Part shown: one piece after another, positions 33,064 through 43,212 of the stretch
How the letters are laid out: each line of letters opens with the position of its first letter
How positions within the stretch are numbered: the first letter of the stretch is position 1
Assembly (NCBI RefSeq): GCF_024679095.1
Contig: NC_066567.1
Location: 11,422,227-11,486,226, forward strand
Reading direction: 5' to 3'
Length of the DNA: 64,000 bases
Source of the DNA: Eriocheir sinensis
Lineage: Eukaryota > Arthropoda > Malacostraca > Decapoda > Varunidae
Notes under the pieces: generated by a model
Databases searched by the model: none
What the model was told of the DNA's origin: nothing
What the model saw: the letters and a program-made list of their open reading frames with translations, nothing else
Program-made: the position numbers and the translations under genes

Positions 33064-33806
33064 CCCAAGTGGCAGTACTGCGGCAATCCAGGACTACAAG
33101 TCAAAGTGACCAAGAGGGTGACATTTACATTGGGTTTAAGGAAATATTCTGAGTACAGCAACACTACATGAAAATATTACACATGGCTGGAAAGTGGACA
33201 GGTTAAGTGAAAACACAGCACTCAGGCAGCCTCAGCGCCACTCTGTGACTGTCGGAGGGGTTCACCTTCCAGCGGCACCCCTTTGTTGCTCAGCATTTTC
33301 ATGAACCAGCGTTACTTTTCTGTGCCTTCAGTACTCCTGGATTTACTCTCCTTACCTGGATTTCCCTTCCTAAAACTGATGTTCAACACTTAAACATTAC
33401 TGGTGAGTCATTATTTTCTGATTATGTAAACATATTTTTAGTATTGGGGGGGGAAGGGGGTTCCTCTCAATGATTCAAACAATTTGATAATCAGAATGAC
33501 CTTTGGTCTACTGCGATTTGGATTATTTAACTTTGCTGTATATAATTTTACTCGATGTCAGTTACGTAAGGTTAGGATAATTATTTCCGTGCTGATGTCC
33601 AGGTTAGGTCAGATTAGAGAATGTACAATATTACTTTTCACGATGTTTTCTTTATCAAGGCAAGGTTAAATTAGTTTGGATTACTGTATACAGATAGTCC
33701 TCGAGTTACAATGCATGCAACTTATGACCGCCTGCGTTGACGACGAAGCTAATTACATTACTAATATGTCAAACTGGCAGCTATTCTGTGACTCATTTGG
33801 TACGTA
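33064..33806. other. Unassigned, no gene confirmed
   Basis: A G run at 33,446-33,459 and short frames. A mariner-type end motif (CAGATAGTCCTCGAGTTAC) lies at 33,691. Confidence 0.4.
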
Positions 33807-34064
33807 TACAGTAAACCCTCAATATAACGGACTAATTGAGGGGGAACTTAGTCCATTAATGCTGAAAGTCCATTATAAGCAGTGGAAACTTAAAAATATA
33901 TATAATAATACCAATGAACCTAATAAACGTAGGAATATATTTCTTTTTATTGTCTACGTTTGCATATTGTCTGCATAGCCACACAGGACACTGCGAGGCA
34001 CTGAGGCTGCCAGGTTGGCAGTGGGGACCTGCGGGGGGGCGTATTTTTACAAGTATGGGACCAT

Positions 34065-34965
34065 ACTATGGGTAAAATTTTACAACTTCGCCTATCTTGC
34101 ACTGGCAGATGGAATGGTGTTTTTTTGTTTTGTTTTGGTAGTTTTCAGTGTGTTATGAAATAATCTGCTAACTGTTTCTGTTGCAAATCATTAAATCACT
34201 AAATGATTGACTTTTAAATGCCTGTTGTGCACACGCGGCCGCCCACCGCCACAGCTGCAAAATAGCTCACAGAGAGGTTCACCTATAGTCAGTTCACCTG
34301 AGTCTGAAGTGACCATTATCGTGCAACGGCAACCTGCAGCCACACAGAGTGTCCGATTTCATGGTTAATGTATGCTAGCCTACGCATAATAAACAGCTGT
34401 CACTGTCAATTATATGCAGGCAGCAATAACAAATACGTACCATCAATTATAGTCAATTTCGCATGAGATAAATATTAGTATGTAATGTCACAAATAGCTG
34501 TTTTATTAATATAAAGCCTGATAATTTTCTTGGTGGTGGACAGCTTCAAGGCTGTTTAATAATCATAATCAGCAATCTTGTAAATTAACAAAACAGCTAT
34601 TTGTGACATTACTAATATTTTTAACATATAATCGAACATAATTGATGGTATTTGTTATTGCTGCCTGCATATTATTGACACTGACAACTGTTTACTATGC
34701 GTAGGCTAGCATACAGTATCCATGAAATCGAACACGCCGTGTGGATGCAGGCTGCCGTTGCGTGATAATGCTCAATACAGATTCGGGTGAACCAACCATA
34801 GCTTATTGTTTCTATATTTCACTCACTGCTCACAAAGATCACGAGTGGACAAACTAGAACAAATCCAGGCAAATTAATGTTTTTCCTGCTTTTCATTTCC
34901 CAGTGCACATGTGTGGTGGACAGCAGAGCGACTCATTTCTGCAAAGAGGTATTTCACATAATGGG
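34065..34965 (+). repeat. Dispersed repeat shared with 44.85-45.24 kb
   Basis: After removing the fold-back insertion, blocks such as ATGCCTGTTGT, TTTCTATATTTCACTC and CTGCTCACAAAGATCAC, and CATGTRTGGTGGACA, align in order with 44,850-45,240. Family unknown. Confidence 0.75.
34284..34800. mobile_element. 517-bp fold-back element (arms about 230 bp)
   Basis: The left arm from TATAGTCAGTTCACCTGAGT is matched in reverse by the right arm ending GGTTCACC-type sequence. Long shared blocks include ATGCTAGCCTACGCATA, ATATGCAGGCAGCAATAAC and GTCACAAATAGCTGTTTT. The arms are separated by about 50 bp. The related sequence at 44.9-45.2 kb lacks this whole block, which shows that it is an insertion. TA is at both ends. 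Confidence 0.85.
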
Positions 34966-35037
34966 CCACCCCTGCCGCCAACCTGTCCCATCCTGCACTT
35001 TGTATTTCCGCCGCCCCACCCCACATGTGGAATAAAT

Positions 35038-35085
35038 TTAACAAAACCTAACTTAACCAACCTAATCTAACCTAACCTACATGAC
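35038..35085. repeat. Degenerate CCTAA tract
   Basis: CCTAATCTAACCTAACCTA resembles the arthropod telomeric repeat (TTAGG) but is short and imperfect. A similar tract lies at 36,046-36,135. Confidence 0.55.
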
Positions 35086-35439
35086 GGGTGACCCACTATG
35101 CTGTGTCAGTACCACAAGGATCATGGAAAATATTTCATCTGGTGGGCTGAAAAGACCACCTACTACAGTAACAAGGATGGGATATCAGATAAAGGGAGGA
35201 GGCGAGATGGCAAGCAGACACTTGTAGTTACCGGGCACAGTTTGTTCAAAAACTTTTCTCGGTTGGTCCTCGTGATTTCTGACCCTCTGACCTTGTCCGT
35301 TGTACGAAATCCGTTATAAGTGGGTCTGTTATATCGAGGATTTAGCCTACTGCATATTACCCGTAGTCTGTCAACGCCAACTCGGGTATACAGGTATGTA
35401 TGCTACCAAGAAGCTGACTTCACTCACTGGGTTGTTTCT

Positions 35440-35646
35440 GTAGGAGACAATCCTGAGTGGAGGAGGCCCAGGGGGTGCCCACAGAGTTCATGGATTGAGC
35501 AAGTCAAGAGATTTTGCCAGAAGGTACTCAGGATGAGAAGGGGCCTGCATGGAGATTTGCCCGGGGGGTCCGCAAGCTTGGCATTGTAGGGTGGGAGAGG
35601 CAACATGGCCCCCAGAGTATGCCCCCATTGATTGATTGACTGATTA
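35440..35646 (+). mobile_element. RTE-like LINE 3' end fragment
   Basis: The frame PEWRRPRGCPQSSWIEQVKR with a following GLHGDL resembles the RRP.GRPQSSWL..V segment at the C-terminus of RTE-type reverse transcriptase ORFs. It ends in a short ATTG tandem tail (CCATTGATTGATTGACTGATT), typical of RTE 3' ends. Confidence 0.65.
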
Positions 35647-35692
35647 CCTAACCTATTTGAAGTAATAACCCATCACCCCTGTACATTCTTTA

Positions 35693-36045
35693 AGTGGTGT
35701 CCACACTATGGGTGGGCCTTCGTGGAATCAGGCGGCCTGACGAGGGGATAAATGGGGTGAGCGTCCACACTACAATAAGCGACAGGCGAGGCACAACTGG
35801 TGAGCACTGAGCAGCCCATGCTCATCACTCTCTGACAGAAGTGATGGGAAGGCGCAGCGTGAATGACCCCTCTTGCTATTAATAGACAACTGGGTGTCGC
35901 GCACTGGGTCACCCACTAAATGCCTCTTGCTAGACTCTCACTCCTGCTCTGCATAGCCCCGCCCACTTTACCATATATGGGAGTTGTGTGGAGCCAACTT
36001 TTAGATGGAATTCCGGGCCAGGTCATGCATAGTGTGGACGCCACT
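35693..36045. mobile_element. 353-bp MITE with TTA target duplication
   Basis: The ends are AGTGGTGTCCACACTATGGG and, reverse-complemented, AGTGGCGTCCACACTATGCA. TTA flanks both sides (35,690-35,692 and 36,046-36,048). This fits a PIF/Harbinger-type MITE without coding capacity. Confidence 0.85.
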
Positions 36046-36519
36046 TTAACCTAACCCAACCTAGAAGTGAGCATGGAAATAATCCACATAACCTTACCTA
36101 ACCTAGACATGAGCACAAATAATTAACCTAACCTTTTGTAACATACCTAAAACCACAATACAGATAGTCCAAGTTATGACAGGGTGTGGTTCAGACAGGC
36201 AGGTTATAAATCAACATGGTAATAAGTCAAAATTTACATAAGAAATAAAATAAAATGTACCAAGTGTTTATTACATACCTATGAGATAGAATCAACCACT
36301 GGGTGAATATATTCCTCGACCACTTGGCAACAGGGCATCCATTATAGAACTGTGCTGTATACAAAGGTTATTTCGTATTAACCCTTATCCTACCATCTAA
36401 TTAAAATCAATTAACACCTCACTGTGGAGCATTTTTTAAGCAAAAAAATCTCCCTCATTAAATAAAACTTTGCTTCCTGAACACATATATAAATATTGTA
36501 ATGCTACAACATTTCTTAC
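36046..36519. other. Unassigned, with CCTAACC-type tracts
   Basis: Scattered CCTAACC motifs to 36,135, then AT-rich sequence. Probably intron 3' of the candidate exon. Confidence 0.4.
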
Positions 36520-36612
36520 CTAAGTAATCAGCATCTTGCAGAGTAAGCTTTTTGCAGTACTGCGCTGCCTGACTGAAGATGCTGATAACAGATATGCCAG
36601 ATGCTTTGGGTA
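36520..36612 (-). CDS. Candidate host exon, downstream piece (unknown protein)
   Basis: Minus strand: PKASGISVISIFSQAAQYCK then KLTLQDADYL, ending at an AG/GTAAGA donor (36,514-36,520). It is separated from the piece at 37,632 by a mariner-like element. If that element and one TA duplication are ignored, the two pieces share one frame. The helical composition looks like a real protein. No family is recognised. Confidence 0.5.
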   Translation of the reverse strand, partial: YPKHLAYLLSASSVRQRSTAKSLLCKMLIT

Positions 36613-36614
36613 AA

Positions 36615-37631
36615 CAGTAATCCCTCGCCATATCACGGTTCACTTATCGCGGTCTCGCTGTATCGCGGAGTTTTAAATTGTAAATATTTAGTTTCGTATC
36701 GCAGATTTTTCCGCTATATCGCGGGATTTTGCAATATAGAGGTATTTTAATATATTTATTATTTTACTTATTTTGCATTAAAAGAAGCATTTTGTTGCCT
36801 AAAAAAATGTAAACAATATAAAAGAAATTAAGTAAGTATTAATAAGATCATATTAAAAGAATATTAAATTGAAATAAAATACGTAGCATACAGCAGATGA
36901 GTAGACAAAGACTTGCACGTATGTAAGACACAGCTACGGCCGCTTCTGCTTGAGCTAGTTTGCCCATGTGTCATCTTACACGGCACACTATTGGCTGTTG
37001 GATGGGAGGCAACCAACCAGAGCACTGTGTTCTGTTTCCTGCGCGCTGATTGGCTCAGCGACCGTAGCATTTCTTGGTTCGTCAGTGGTTAGCTTGGAGA
37101 CAAATGGAGAGTGTGTTACAGCTTGCTACCGTTAAATGCTCGAGAAGTTGGCAGTGAGGACCCAGACAGGATGAGGCAATGACTACACTTGAACAAGACT
37201 AAAGTCCTAAACTTGCTTAAAATGATTAATCCAAACTTATATAGTTTCGTGGAACTCTTTGCGGTACTGGAATAAACACGTGGAGAGCTACTGAACCAAA
37301 CAGCTGATATGCTCTTCTTCTTCTTGTGACCACAACTTACCGACCACACGAGTAACCGACATGTTGGTGACTGAGATTCTGACTAGAATTTCGATGAGTT
37401 TCCCGTGAAATGTAGCCGACTTTGAATCTCTCGATAAACTAGTGGTTGGGTGACCTTGTTCACACGGGCTGAGGCGAGATTTACAGAGATATGTGCTTAT
37501 ATAAGTAATATATATAAAATATAATATACAAATTATATAAATAATAAAATAAATATAAGGTCTCTACTTGGATTTTCGCCTATCGCGGGGGTTTCTGGAA
37601 CCTAACCCCCGCGATAAACGAGGGATTACTG
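36615..37631. mobile_element. 1.0-kb mariner/Tigger-like element
   Basis: The left end CAGTAATCCCTCGCCATATC is followed by repeated TATCGCGG motifs. The right end, reverse-complemented, reads CAGTAATCCCTCGTTTATCG. TA lies on the right side and a mutated TA on the left. No transposase is visible. It sits within a minus-strand open frame. Confidence 0.85.
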
Positions 37632-37848
37632 TAATAGGTAGTGCAACGTCTTCACTCTCACAAGGATCATGTTCATGAACCACAGCCTCTCGCAACAATC
37701 CACTCGTGCTAGTAACAACAATGTCTCCACCACCAGCACCTTCACCAGCCACATTACTCCACGTACCGCTCTCTACCTCTACACAAGTTTCTGCTACATT
37801 TTCTGCCAAAACATCACAGTCAGTGTCATCGTCACCACTAGCAAACTC
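37632..37848 (-). CDS. Candidate host exon, central piece (acidic)
   Basis: A 72-codon stop-free stretch on the minus strand: EFASGDDDTDCDVLAENVAE through SEDVALPI. Acidic and glycine/serine-rich, so probably a disordered linker. It is bounded by a transposon on each side and joins in frame to both flanking pieces once one copy of each target duplication is kept. Inactive unless the insertions are spliced out or absent in other alleles. Confidence 0.5.
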
Positions 37849-38795
37849 TTAGGCAGCGGCCACACAGGGAGCGAGAAACTTTAATACATAATAACCAATG
37901 CAGGTGGCCACACTGGCAGCGAGCAGGTAATGGCGAGAAAGTGAGGAGAGTTGACGATTAACTTTTCTCACGCGAGATCGCTTGGTCAGAAGGAGTGACA
38001 TCACAGACATGCTTCTATATTATTTGCCATAACTCAACTCATACAATAGTAAGAATATTTTGGTTAACACCGTTAGACGCAGCAGTGATTGCAGAACTTG
38101 AATATGTTTGCGAAAACTCAATAAAACAGAAACTAAATAAATAGTGACAAGTTGAAGTTAAATAGTCGCTCCATAATGTTTATAACACATTCTACATATA
38201 GCTACCATTTGCAGCAGCTATGAAATGAGTACTAAAATAAACATTTCCATCTCATAGAGAAAAGCCTCCTGAACACGATAGTGTATACAGATTTTTCATA
38301 AAACGCCAAATAAGTGAGGCACGGAACTATTTATAAAAACTTTTCACCTCATCCTTCGTGTGCGCCAACTCAGATGGGGGTGAGGAGTGTGTAATACTGG
38401 ACTCCCACTTGGCGATTTCGGGCTGCGATGCTCTGCGATGGTGAAATTTCCCAAATCGAGCGATTTGAGCATGAAGTGGAGTGACCCTGAGCGACAACCA
38501 CCCCATAACGACCCACAATGACATAGCGAGGGAGGGTCGCACGCCTACGCTCGCCGACACCACAGACGAAGGCAACTGGTGAGGGGGCGTTGAGCGGGTG
38601 GCACACGACTCTGACGATCACGAGGGACAATGCGTGTTCATGGGATTAAAATTGTGCAACTATCGCACCACATGATGGCTACTCACCATGAACGATGGCC
38701 TGACGACCAGCGATCGACCGACGATCGCTGAATGAACGACACCACAACGACGTCAAGGGAGCATCACTGGGACGACGCAGGTAGGAGTGCCAGCA

Positions 38796-38802
38796 TATAA
38801 AA
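38796..38802 (+). promoter_or_regulatory. TATA box of the Harbinger transposase
   Basis: TATAAAA lies 66 bp upstream of an ATG in strong context (CCCACCATGA at 38,862), inside the left half of the element. Confidence 0.6.
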
Positions 38803-38861
38803 TGGGGCCATCCCACCTGCCCTGCACTTATGTCTGCAGCCTCCAGAGCGTCGCACCCACC

Positions 38862-38993
38862 ATGAGTCTCATGTACTACATCACACCCACACTCATCAGG
38901 AGGCATCCAGAACTAGTGAGATGCATCATGGACTTTGAATACACACATACAATCACTATATACACCCTTGTGAAGAGGATGAGGAAGCATGAG
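38862..38993 (+). pseudogene. PIF/Harbinger transposase, 5' piece
   Basis: 44 codons: MSLMYYITPTLIRRHPELVR through LVKRMRKHE. This basic, arginine-rich leader precedes the WIRPYL block in HARBI1-like nucleases. It ends at the ATGAG target duplication of the inserted LINE, and the frame resumes at 42,178 in phase. Confidence 0.75.
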
Positions 38994-39001
38994 CCTTCGA
39001 A

Positions 39002-39715
39002 CTCCCACTAACTATGACCTTTACATTTCAGCCCGGAATCGTACCAAATCTATTCTCCAACTTACCAAAACTTCTTTTATCAATAGAAAATGTCAACACC
39101 TTGCTTCTTCCAATTCTTCCCGTGACTTCTGGCATCTAGCCAAAAATATCTCCTCCAATTTCACTTCTTCCTCTTTCCCTCCTCTCCTTAACCCTGACGG
39201 CAGCACCGCTGTCTCATCTGTCTCTAAGGCTGAACTCTTCGCTCAAACTTTCTGTAAGAACTCCACCCTGGGCGATTCTGGGCATATTCCTCCTACTCAT
39301 CCCCCCTCTTGACTCCTTTATGCCTGTTATTAAGATTCTTCCAAATGATGTCTTCTATGCCCTCTCTGGCCTCAACTCTCAGAAGGCTTATGGACCTGAT
39401 GGAGTGCCTCCTATTGTCCTTAAAAACTGTGCTTCCGTGCTGACATCCTGCTTGGTCAAACTCTTTCGTCTCTGCCTATCAACATCTACCTTTCCTTGCT
39501 GCTGGAAGTATGCCTTTGTACAGCCTGTGCCTAAGAAGGGTGACCGTTCCAATCCCTCAAATTACCGCCCTATAGCTTTACTTTCCTGTCTATCTAAAGC
39601 TTTTGAATCAATCCTTAACCGGAAGATTCAAAACCACCTTTCCACTTCTAACCTTCTATCTGATCGCCAGTATGGGTTCCGCAAGGGACGTTCTACTGGC
39701 GATCTTCTTGCTCTC
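39002..39715 (+). pseudogene. LINE reverse transcriptase, N-terminal part
   Basis: Frames with TPTNYDLYISARNRTKSI, then after a stop near 39,310 the RT fingers: NSQKAYGPDGVPPIVLKN, KKGDRSNPSNYRPIALLSCL, SDRQYGFRKGRSTGDLLAL. The endonuclease is missing through 5' truncation. The protein would reverse-transcribe its own RNA at nicked target DNA. Confidence 0.88.
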
Positions 39716-39719
39716 TTAA

Positions 39720-40872
39720 GGGGCACGCCTATGGGTCTCCTCCTGCGCATATGGTACGTCCAATAGCTTTGAAATTGTAGTATGTTGTTTGTTGATGTAA
39801 AGAAATGATATTCTGTGAATTTCATCAAAATCGGGTGAAGTTTAGGAGAGACTCAAACAAAGCGTGTTTTTCATTTTTTTGTTTCACAGGCTTTATTTTT
39901 CAGTTAATCGCTTTGAAAAAAATACCATAGAAACTTTGTTTACCTATCTACATTTTGTTGGAAGTGAATTTTTTATTTTTTGTTTTGTCTTCGAAGAAAA
40001 AAAATTACAATTTTTTGTCACTTATTATTTTCTCCACTCTGTGTCCCGTTTTCTTTTGACATTTTTGAAAATCCATTTCCAACAAAAAATCGCCCTTTAG
40101 TTGTAGTTTAAAATGATACCTAATAAAAGTCATTTAGACGTTTTACCGATTTTGTGAAATTATTTGAAGGTTAAAAAGATACTTTTCAAGATATCAGCTC
40201 CAAAAGATTTTTTTTACATTTCTCCCTGTCTTGCCATTTGTATTTATCTGATTGGTATGAAATTCTCACATATGACTGTATATACCTTGTTGACTTACCT
40301 CAGAATGATAAGGCATCTGGTCCCCCTTTCTAAGAAAGTATTACTCACTCGCAGGTGAGGGTGTCAGAAGGCGCCACCTTCCTTATTGTGGCCAAGTAAG
40401 CGCTGGAAGTGCCTTTGCTACGCTACTCTCTTGCTTGTTTTCTGAGGTTTGGCCGCTCCATAAGCCCTCTTGATGTTGGTGAATTTTTCTCGTTGCCTTG
40501 TGCTTGTACATCATTTGTCAGGACGTTTTTTTGGCTGGAGAGGAGAGAAAAGTACGACATACTTTTCCCGTCTGTTTCTCGCTTGGCACCGGCGCGGTGG
40601 CACCTCTCTTCCTCCCCTGCCTCTCCGCGCAAAGAAGAGAGGATGACAGATGACAATATTTACGAAGAAATAAAATATTCTAATGCAATTTTTACGTATA
40701 TACGAATGATATCGCATATGTTGACAAGAGCGTCTTATGACGCGCATGTCCGACTATTACTCTAAAGCCCCCCCAAGGGGGAGGGGTTTTAATTTTATGA
40801 AAACAAACCTCACCACATGGTAATTTAGGGGTTCCTGGCCACGCTGAGCGAAAAATATGTGCTCGTCCGATT
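39720..40872. mobile_element. About 1.15-kb insertion inside the LINE, TTAA at both edges
   Basis: The RT frame breaks after LLALL at 39,716 and resumes near 40,880. TTAA occurs at 39,716-39,719 and 40,873-40,876. The left edge reads GGGGCACGCC, similar in style to piggyBac-like ends, but no matching inverted right end is visible, so the class is open. A C7/G5 palindrome-like block lies at 40,768-40,786. No transposase seen. Confidence 0.55.
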
Positions 40873-40879
40873 TTAAATA

Positions 40880-42033
40880 TATTCTTGGTCATCCTCTGTT
40901 AGCTGTTTCGGTGAAACCTTCTCTGTTGCGCTAGACATATCAAAAGCCTTCGATAGAGTCTGGCACAAGTCTTTGCTTTCTAAACTGCCCTCTTTCGGAT
41001 TCTATCCCTCTCTCTGTTCCTTTATCTCCAGTTTCCTTTCCGGCCGTTCTATCTCTGTGGTGGTAGATGGTCACTGTTCTTCCCCTAAACCTATCAACAG
41101 TGGTGTTCCACAGGGCTCTGTCCTATCACCACTCTCTTCCTGTTATTCATCAATTATCTTCTTTCCATAACAAACTGTCCTGTCCACTCATACGCCGACG
41201 ACTCCACTCTGCATTATTCAACTTCTTTCAATAGAAGACCATCACGACAGGAAGTACACGACACTAGACTGGAGGCTGCAGAACACTTAACCTCAGACCT
41301 TGCTATCATTTCTGAATGGGGCAGAAGGAACCTTGTGTCCTTCAATGCCTCAAAAACTCAATTCCTCCACCTATCAACTCGACATAATCTTCCAAACACC
41401 TATCCCCTATTCTTCGACAACACTCAGCTATCACCATCTTCAACACTAAACATCCTCGGTCTATCCTTAACTCAAAATCTCAACTGGAAACTTCACATCT
41501 CCTCTCTCGCTAAATCAGCTTCCTCAAGGTTGGGCGTTCTGTATCGTCTCCGCCAGTTCTTCTCCCCCGCGCAGATGCTATCCATATACCGGGGCCTTGT
41601 CCACCCTCGTATGGAGTATGCATCTCACGTGTGGGGGGGCTCCACTCACACAGCTCTTCTGGACAGAGTGGAGTCTAAGGCTCTTCGTCTCATCAGCTCT
41701 CCTCCTCCTACTGATAGTCTTCTACCTCTTAAATTCTGTCGCGATGTTGCCTCTCTTTCTATCTTCTATCGATATTTCCACACTGACTGCTCTTCTGAAC
41801 TTGCTAACTGCATGCCTCCCCCCCTCCTGCGGTCCCGCTGCACACGACTTTCTACTCATGCTCATCCCTATACTGTCCAAACCCCTTATGCAAGAGTTAA
41901 CCAGCATCTTCACTCTTTCATCCCTCACGCTGGTAAACTCTGGAACAATCTTCCTTCATCTGTATTTCCTCCTGCCTACGACTTGAACTCTTTCAAGAGA
42001 AGGGTATCAGGACACCTCTCCTCCCGAAACTGA
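40880..42033 (+). pseudogene. LINE reverse transcriptase, palm and C-terminal part
   Basis: Resumes with ALDISKAFDRVWH (catalytic block A, about 40,925), SGVPQGSVLSP (block B, about 41,098) and, after a one-base frame change near 41,130-41,157, SYADDSTL (block C, about 41,187). Then comes a long intact frame through WGRRNLVSFNASKTQ, LNWKLHISSLAKSA and the family-typical end SFKRRVSGHLSSRN with its stop at 42,031-42,033. The catalytic aspartates are present, but the frame is broken. Confidence 0.9.
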
Positions 42034-42096
42034 CCTCTCTTTCGGCCACCTCTTTTGATTCTTTTTTAAGAGCAGCGAGTAGCGGGCTTTTTTTTT

Positions 42097-42139
<43 letters not shown>

Positions 42140-42172
42140 CCTTGAGCTGTCTCCTGTTGTACAAAAAAAAAA

Positions 42173-42538
42173 ATGAGAAGAAGCGGCCGAAGGAAGTCAG
42201 TGTGTGGATTCGGCCATACCTGAGAAGGTGTAGCACCCATGGACACTATGGCAACCTCATGAGGGAGTTGGGACAAGAGGATCCAGAGTTGTTTAGGAAT
42301 TTACTCCGGGAGGACAAGGACCTGTTCAAGATCGTGGAGCAGGTGCAGCCACATATCCAAAAAGAGAAGACCTTTATAAGGGACCCCCTGGACATTGGCC
42401 TGCACGTTGCAATTACCCTGAGGTACCTGGCTACTGGCAACAGCTACAAGAGCTTGGGCTACAGCTTCCGTGTTGCACCCAACACCATTTGTAAAATTGT
42501 GCCAGAGACCTGCAATCGTGGTAGTCGAGCAAACAATG
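42173..42538 (+). pseudogene. PIF/Harbinger (HARBI1-like) transposase, 3' piece
   Basis: Open frame from KKRPKEVSVWIRPYLRR, with THGHYGNLMREL, then EDPELFRNLLR, then PLDIGLHVAITLRYLATG and YSFRVAPNTICKIV. This is the helix-turn-helix-containing N-terminal half of DDE_Tnp_4/HARBI1 nucleases. A perfect GTGAGT donor follows at 42,539. The DDE catalytic half is absent, because the right TIR region begins soon after. Harbinger transposases cut at TIRs and duplicate TWA; this copy cannot. Confidence 0.9.
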
Positions 42539-43113
42539 GTGAGTACGCTTGCCGCACTCAAATTTACATCATGCGGTGTGCTATGTTGCCGCCTCGCCTG
42601 TCCCGGCAGCAAGCGCAAGACGCTCAGCTTCGCTCCGTCAAGGGCGATTATCACGATTTCCATCGCTCAACATCGCACCACAATTGTTGTACTACCCACA
42701 AGCAGCAGCACTATCGCTCGATATCGGGCAATGTAGTCGTGTGATATAGAACATCGCGCAAAGTTTCCCGATTCCTTTGAACCTGCCAAAGCAATCGCAG
42801 GTGTCCTGCGATGTCTTTCACCACGGTGATGCTGTGCGATGCCGTCTAGCGATGTAGGCGCTTGATCGAGAAAACGGCGTACGAGTATGCCGATTCCAAC
42901 ATTTTTGACGGCGATTTGGGAAATTTAGCCCATCGCAGAGTATTGCAGCCCAAAATCGCCAAAGTGGGAGCCCAGCATTACTTGTTAGGCTAAAGTGCCC
43001 TGCAGGCTGCGTTGCCATGACAACCCTCGCCTCACCTTGCTTTTCTTGTGGCCACAGAAACTCACCTTGCCACTCTCGCTAGCTTTCAGGCTTCCTCTGT
43101 GGCCGCGGCCTAA

Positions 43114-43212
43114 GTTATCAGAATCAATTTCTATATTATCCACTAAAGTGACATAATAATCACTATCCTCCTCAGCTGAGCAAGCAATCTGCCGCGCCTC
43201 AGCGCAAAAGTG
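43114..43212 (-). CDS. Candidate host exon, upstream piece
   Basis: Minus strand, 33 codons open after a TGA at 43,213-43,215: AEARQIACSAEEDSDYYVTL then VDNIEIDSDN. Acidic, like the central piece that continues it across the 5.3-kb insertion. The start of this exon is not determined. Confidence 0.4.

Larger units (their letters stand above)
33809..35352. mobile_element. Mariner/Tigger-like element, degraded
   Basis: The left end CAGTAAACCCTCAATATAAC and the right end (reverse complement CAGTAGGCTAAATCCTCGAT) share the CAG..AACCCTCRATATAAC pattern of mariner/pogo-type ends. TA flanks the left side. No transposase is visible, and a 517-bp fold-back element has inserted inside. The boundaries are tentative because the right TIR is poorly conserved. 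Confidence 0.5.
38994..42172 (+). mobile_element. Non-LTR retrotransposon (jockey/I-like), 5' truncated, in the Harbinger element
   Basis: Starts inside the region upstream of the reverse transcriptase and ends after the 3' UTR with an 11-A tail. ATGAG flanks both sides (38,989-38,993 and 42,173-42,177), a 5-bp target duplication. A foreign block of about 1.16 kb interrupts it at 39,720-40,872. The 3' UTR contains a T run and a (GT)n run (42,100-42,138). Confidence 0.9.
38395..42977 (+). mobile_element. PIF/Harbinger element with long TIRs, split by a LINE
   Basis: TIRs of about 68 bp: the left end TACTGGACTCCCACTTGGCG matches the right end reverse-complemented (TGCTGGGCTCCCACTTTGGC) and continues through CTCTGCGATG and AAATTTCCCAAATCG. 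The flanking triplets are TAA (left) and TTA (right), compatible with the TWA preference of Harbinger. Without the LINE it is about 1.4 kb. It carries only the N-terminal part of the transposase, so it is an internally deleted derivative. Confidence 0.9.
37852..43110. mobile_element. Outer TIR element (about 0.67 kb) carrying a nested Harbinger
   Basis: The left end GGCAGCGGCCACACAGGGAG and right end (reverse complement GGCCGCGGCCACAGAGGAAG) are flanked by TTA on the left and TAA on the right. A second GGCCACA copy lies about 50 bp inside each end. Its own sequence is 37,852-38,391 and 42,981-43,110; the rest is a later insertion. No transposase is seen. Confidence 0.75.

Noticed and set aside
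35038..36135. Interstitial telomere
   Set aside because: The CCTAA motifs are short and degenerate; such tracts are common in arthropod intergenic DNA.
33691..36190. CAGATAGTCC motifs at 33,691 and 36,167 as the two ends of one element
   Set aside because: They have the same orientation and so cannot be inverted termini of a single element.
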